Shown here: positions 4,727 through 5,722 of the stretch, piece after piece
Layout: each line of letters opens with the position of its first letter
Position numbering within the stretch: the stretch's first letter is position 1
Assembly: GCA_030627085.1 (NCBI GenBank)
Contig: DAOUSS010000104.1
Location: 1-5,722 of the forward strand
Source: Candidatus Stahliibacteriota bacterium
GTDB lineage: Bacteria; Hydrothermota; UBA3073
Length of the DNA stretch: 5,722 nt
Reading direction: 5' to 3'
Made by a program: the position numbers and the translations under genes
The notes under the pieces: generated by a model
The model's database searches: none
Seen by the model: the letters and a program-made list of their open reading frames with translations, nothing else
What the model was told of the DNA's origin: nothing

Positions 4727-5722
4727 ATGGATCTTTTATTATTGTTCTTTCTGGTAATAAGCAATGGCAAAATAGTAGAGGTGCGGTGGACTGATACAGC
4801 ACCCAGGATTGACGGAGTTATTGAAGATGTCTGGCAAAAGGCAGATTCTGTGTATGGGTTTGTTCAACATTCGCCTTATGAAAAAGAAATACCCACAGAA
4901 AAGACCGTAGTTTATGTGCTACAGGATAAGAATAACCTCTATGTTGCATTTCGTTGCTATGCACAAAGTCATAAGTTATCCGCTAATTTGGGTGGGAATG
5001 CAGATAATGTAACCTTATATATTGACCCTTTCGCTAGTAAGACTACCGCTTACTATTTTAAGGTCTATGCAAATGGTGGGTTTGGCGATGGAATGATGCT
5101 TGATGATGGTCGTTCCGAAGACAATTCCTGGGATGGTGTCTGGTATCATGCAGTGAAAGTTTATGATGACCGTTATGAGGTAGAGATAGGAATTCCATTC
5201 AGGTCAATCCGATATAGGCAAAGGCTTAACGAATGGGGGATAAATTTCGAGAGGGATATTGTTAATAATCAGGAGACTGATTACTGGACAGAGGTTCTGC
5301 AGATAGAAGAGAATATGGTATCAAAGTATGGAATATTAAAGGGCATAAATCCCCAGGCTACAGGTTATTATTTTGAATTATATCCTGAGGGGTTTGTGAA
5401 ATATGATAAAGAGGGCAAAGAAGAGGGTAAAATCAAGCCGAGTGGTAGTCTGAATTTTAAGTGGGATTTGACCCCACAGATGACCTTGAATGCCACTTTA
5501 TTGCCGGACTTTGCCCAGATTGAATCTGACCCATTTACCTTGAATCTTTCACAATACGAGACATGGCTTGATGAACGCCGACCATTCTTCCTTGAAGGAA
5601 AGGATATCTTTAGGATGTCTGAATTAGGCGAGGGTAAAGATTTCTATCACCCACTCAATATCTTTTATTCCCGTAGGGTTGGCAAATCTATAAATGGTGA
5701 ACCAGTACCGATTCTTGCTGGC
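4727..5722 (+). CDS. DUF5916 protein with N-terminal CBM9-like domain (5' part)
   Basis: The gene is cut by the window end after 332 codons. Residues 2-12 (DLLLLFFLVIS) are a short hydrophobic start resembling a signal peptide but without the usual basic residues. Residues about 18-190 match the carbohydrate-binding (CBM9-like) domain of DUF5916 proteins: RIDGVIEDVWQKADSV, EKTVVYVLQDKNNLYVAFRCYA, NVTLYIDPF, NSWDGVWYHAVKVYDDRYEVEIGIPFRSIRY and WGINFERDI. From about residue 240 the DUF5916 region begins: LNATLLPDFAQIESDP (Asp261 in DFAQ), LNLSQYETWLDERRPFFLEG (Arg284, Arg285) and IFYSRRVG. Full proteins usually exceed 700 residues and their second half is predicted as an outer-membrane beta-barrel; substrate and function are unknown. 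The start is fixed by an in-frame TAG at 4712-4714 and GGAGGT just before ATG. It is 196 bp after amrS, so it may have its own promoter. Confidence 0.85.
   Translation, partial: MDLLLLFFLVISNGKIVEVRWTDTAPRIDGVIEDVWQKADSVYGFVQHSPYEKEIPTEKTVVYVLQDKNNLYVAFRCYAQSHKLSANLGGNADNVTLYIDPFASKTTAYYFKVYANGGFGDGMMLDDGRSEDNSWDGVWYHAVKVYDDRYEVEIGIPFRSIRYRQRLNEWGINFERDIVNNQETDYWTEVLQIEENMVSKYGILKGINPQATGYYFELYPEGFVKYDKEGKEEGKIKPSGSLNFKWDLTPQMTLNATLLPDFAQIESDPFTLNLSQYETWLDERRPFFLEGKDIFRMSELGEGKDFYHPLNIFYSRRVGKSINGEPVPILAG

Noticed and set aside
4521..4757. Open frame of 78 codons between amrS and the DUF5916 gene
   Set aside because: It starts inside the amrS tail, ends inside the DUF5916 gene, has no recognisable motif and lies over the palindrome and leader structure. 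Its composition is not protein-like.

Overview
The window reads as chromosomal DNA of an uncultured, Gram-negative (diderm) bacterium with a moderately AT-rich genome. lpxD and an OmpH/Skp-type periplasmic protein imply an outer membrane with lipid A. The combination of a DUF5916-type carbohydrate-binding/outer-membrane protein, an AmmeMemoRadiSam-type radical SAM enzyme and repeat-like intergenic DNA suggests an environmental candidate-phylum lineage, for example the WOR-3/Stahlbacteria sphere. That placement is inference from gene content; no ribosomal marker is present. All recognised genes are on the + strand.

Layout. Positions 1-242 are noncoding and hold a patchwork of small repeats: a GC-rich long inverted repeat (33-117), then a heptamer tandem repeat (158-178), flanked by recurring CTTTGTG-type words. 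Positions 243-2246 form an envelope-biogenesis pair: an OmpH/Skp-like protein with an unexpected C-terminal CsgG/FlgO-like domain, then lpxD. The skp-lpxD order is a classical one, but fabZ and lpxA do not follow. Instead a 106-bp AT-rich spacer with a 10-bp tandem repeat leads to a small unrecognised gene (2353-2598) and a flavin reductase-like protein (2667-3209). Positions 3210-3398 are in frame with the flavin reductase beyond its TGA stop, stay open for 62 codons and encode a CPEC-containing peptide. This is the least explained coding stretch here. It overlaps by 11 bp the start of a radical SAM enzyme (amrS, 3388-4530), which has an N-terminal membrane/signal segment, extra N-terminal cysteines and a C-terminal zinc-ribbon-like CxxC pair. 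A 196-bp spacer with an inverted repeat across the amrS stop and a foldable leader precedes the 5' part of a DUF5916 protein (from 4727), which runs off the window.

How the genes fit together: the first two serve outer-membrane protein handling and lipid A synthesis. The flavin reductase, CPEC peptide and amrS could form a small redox-related unit, by proximity only. The DUF5916 protein is probably exported and may act at the outer membrane. There are no tRNA or rRNA genes, CRISPR arrays, transposases or phage genes. The best candidates for something undescribed are the Skp-CsgG-like fusion and the CPEC peptide between the flavin reductase and amrS.
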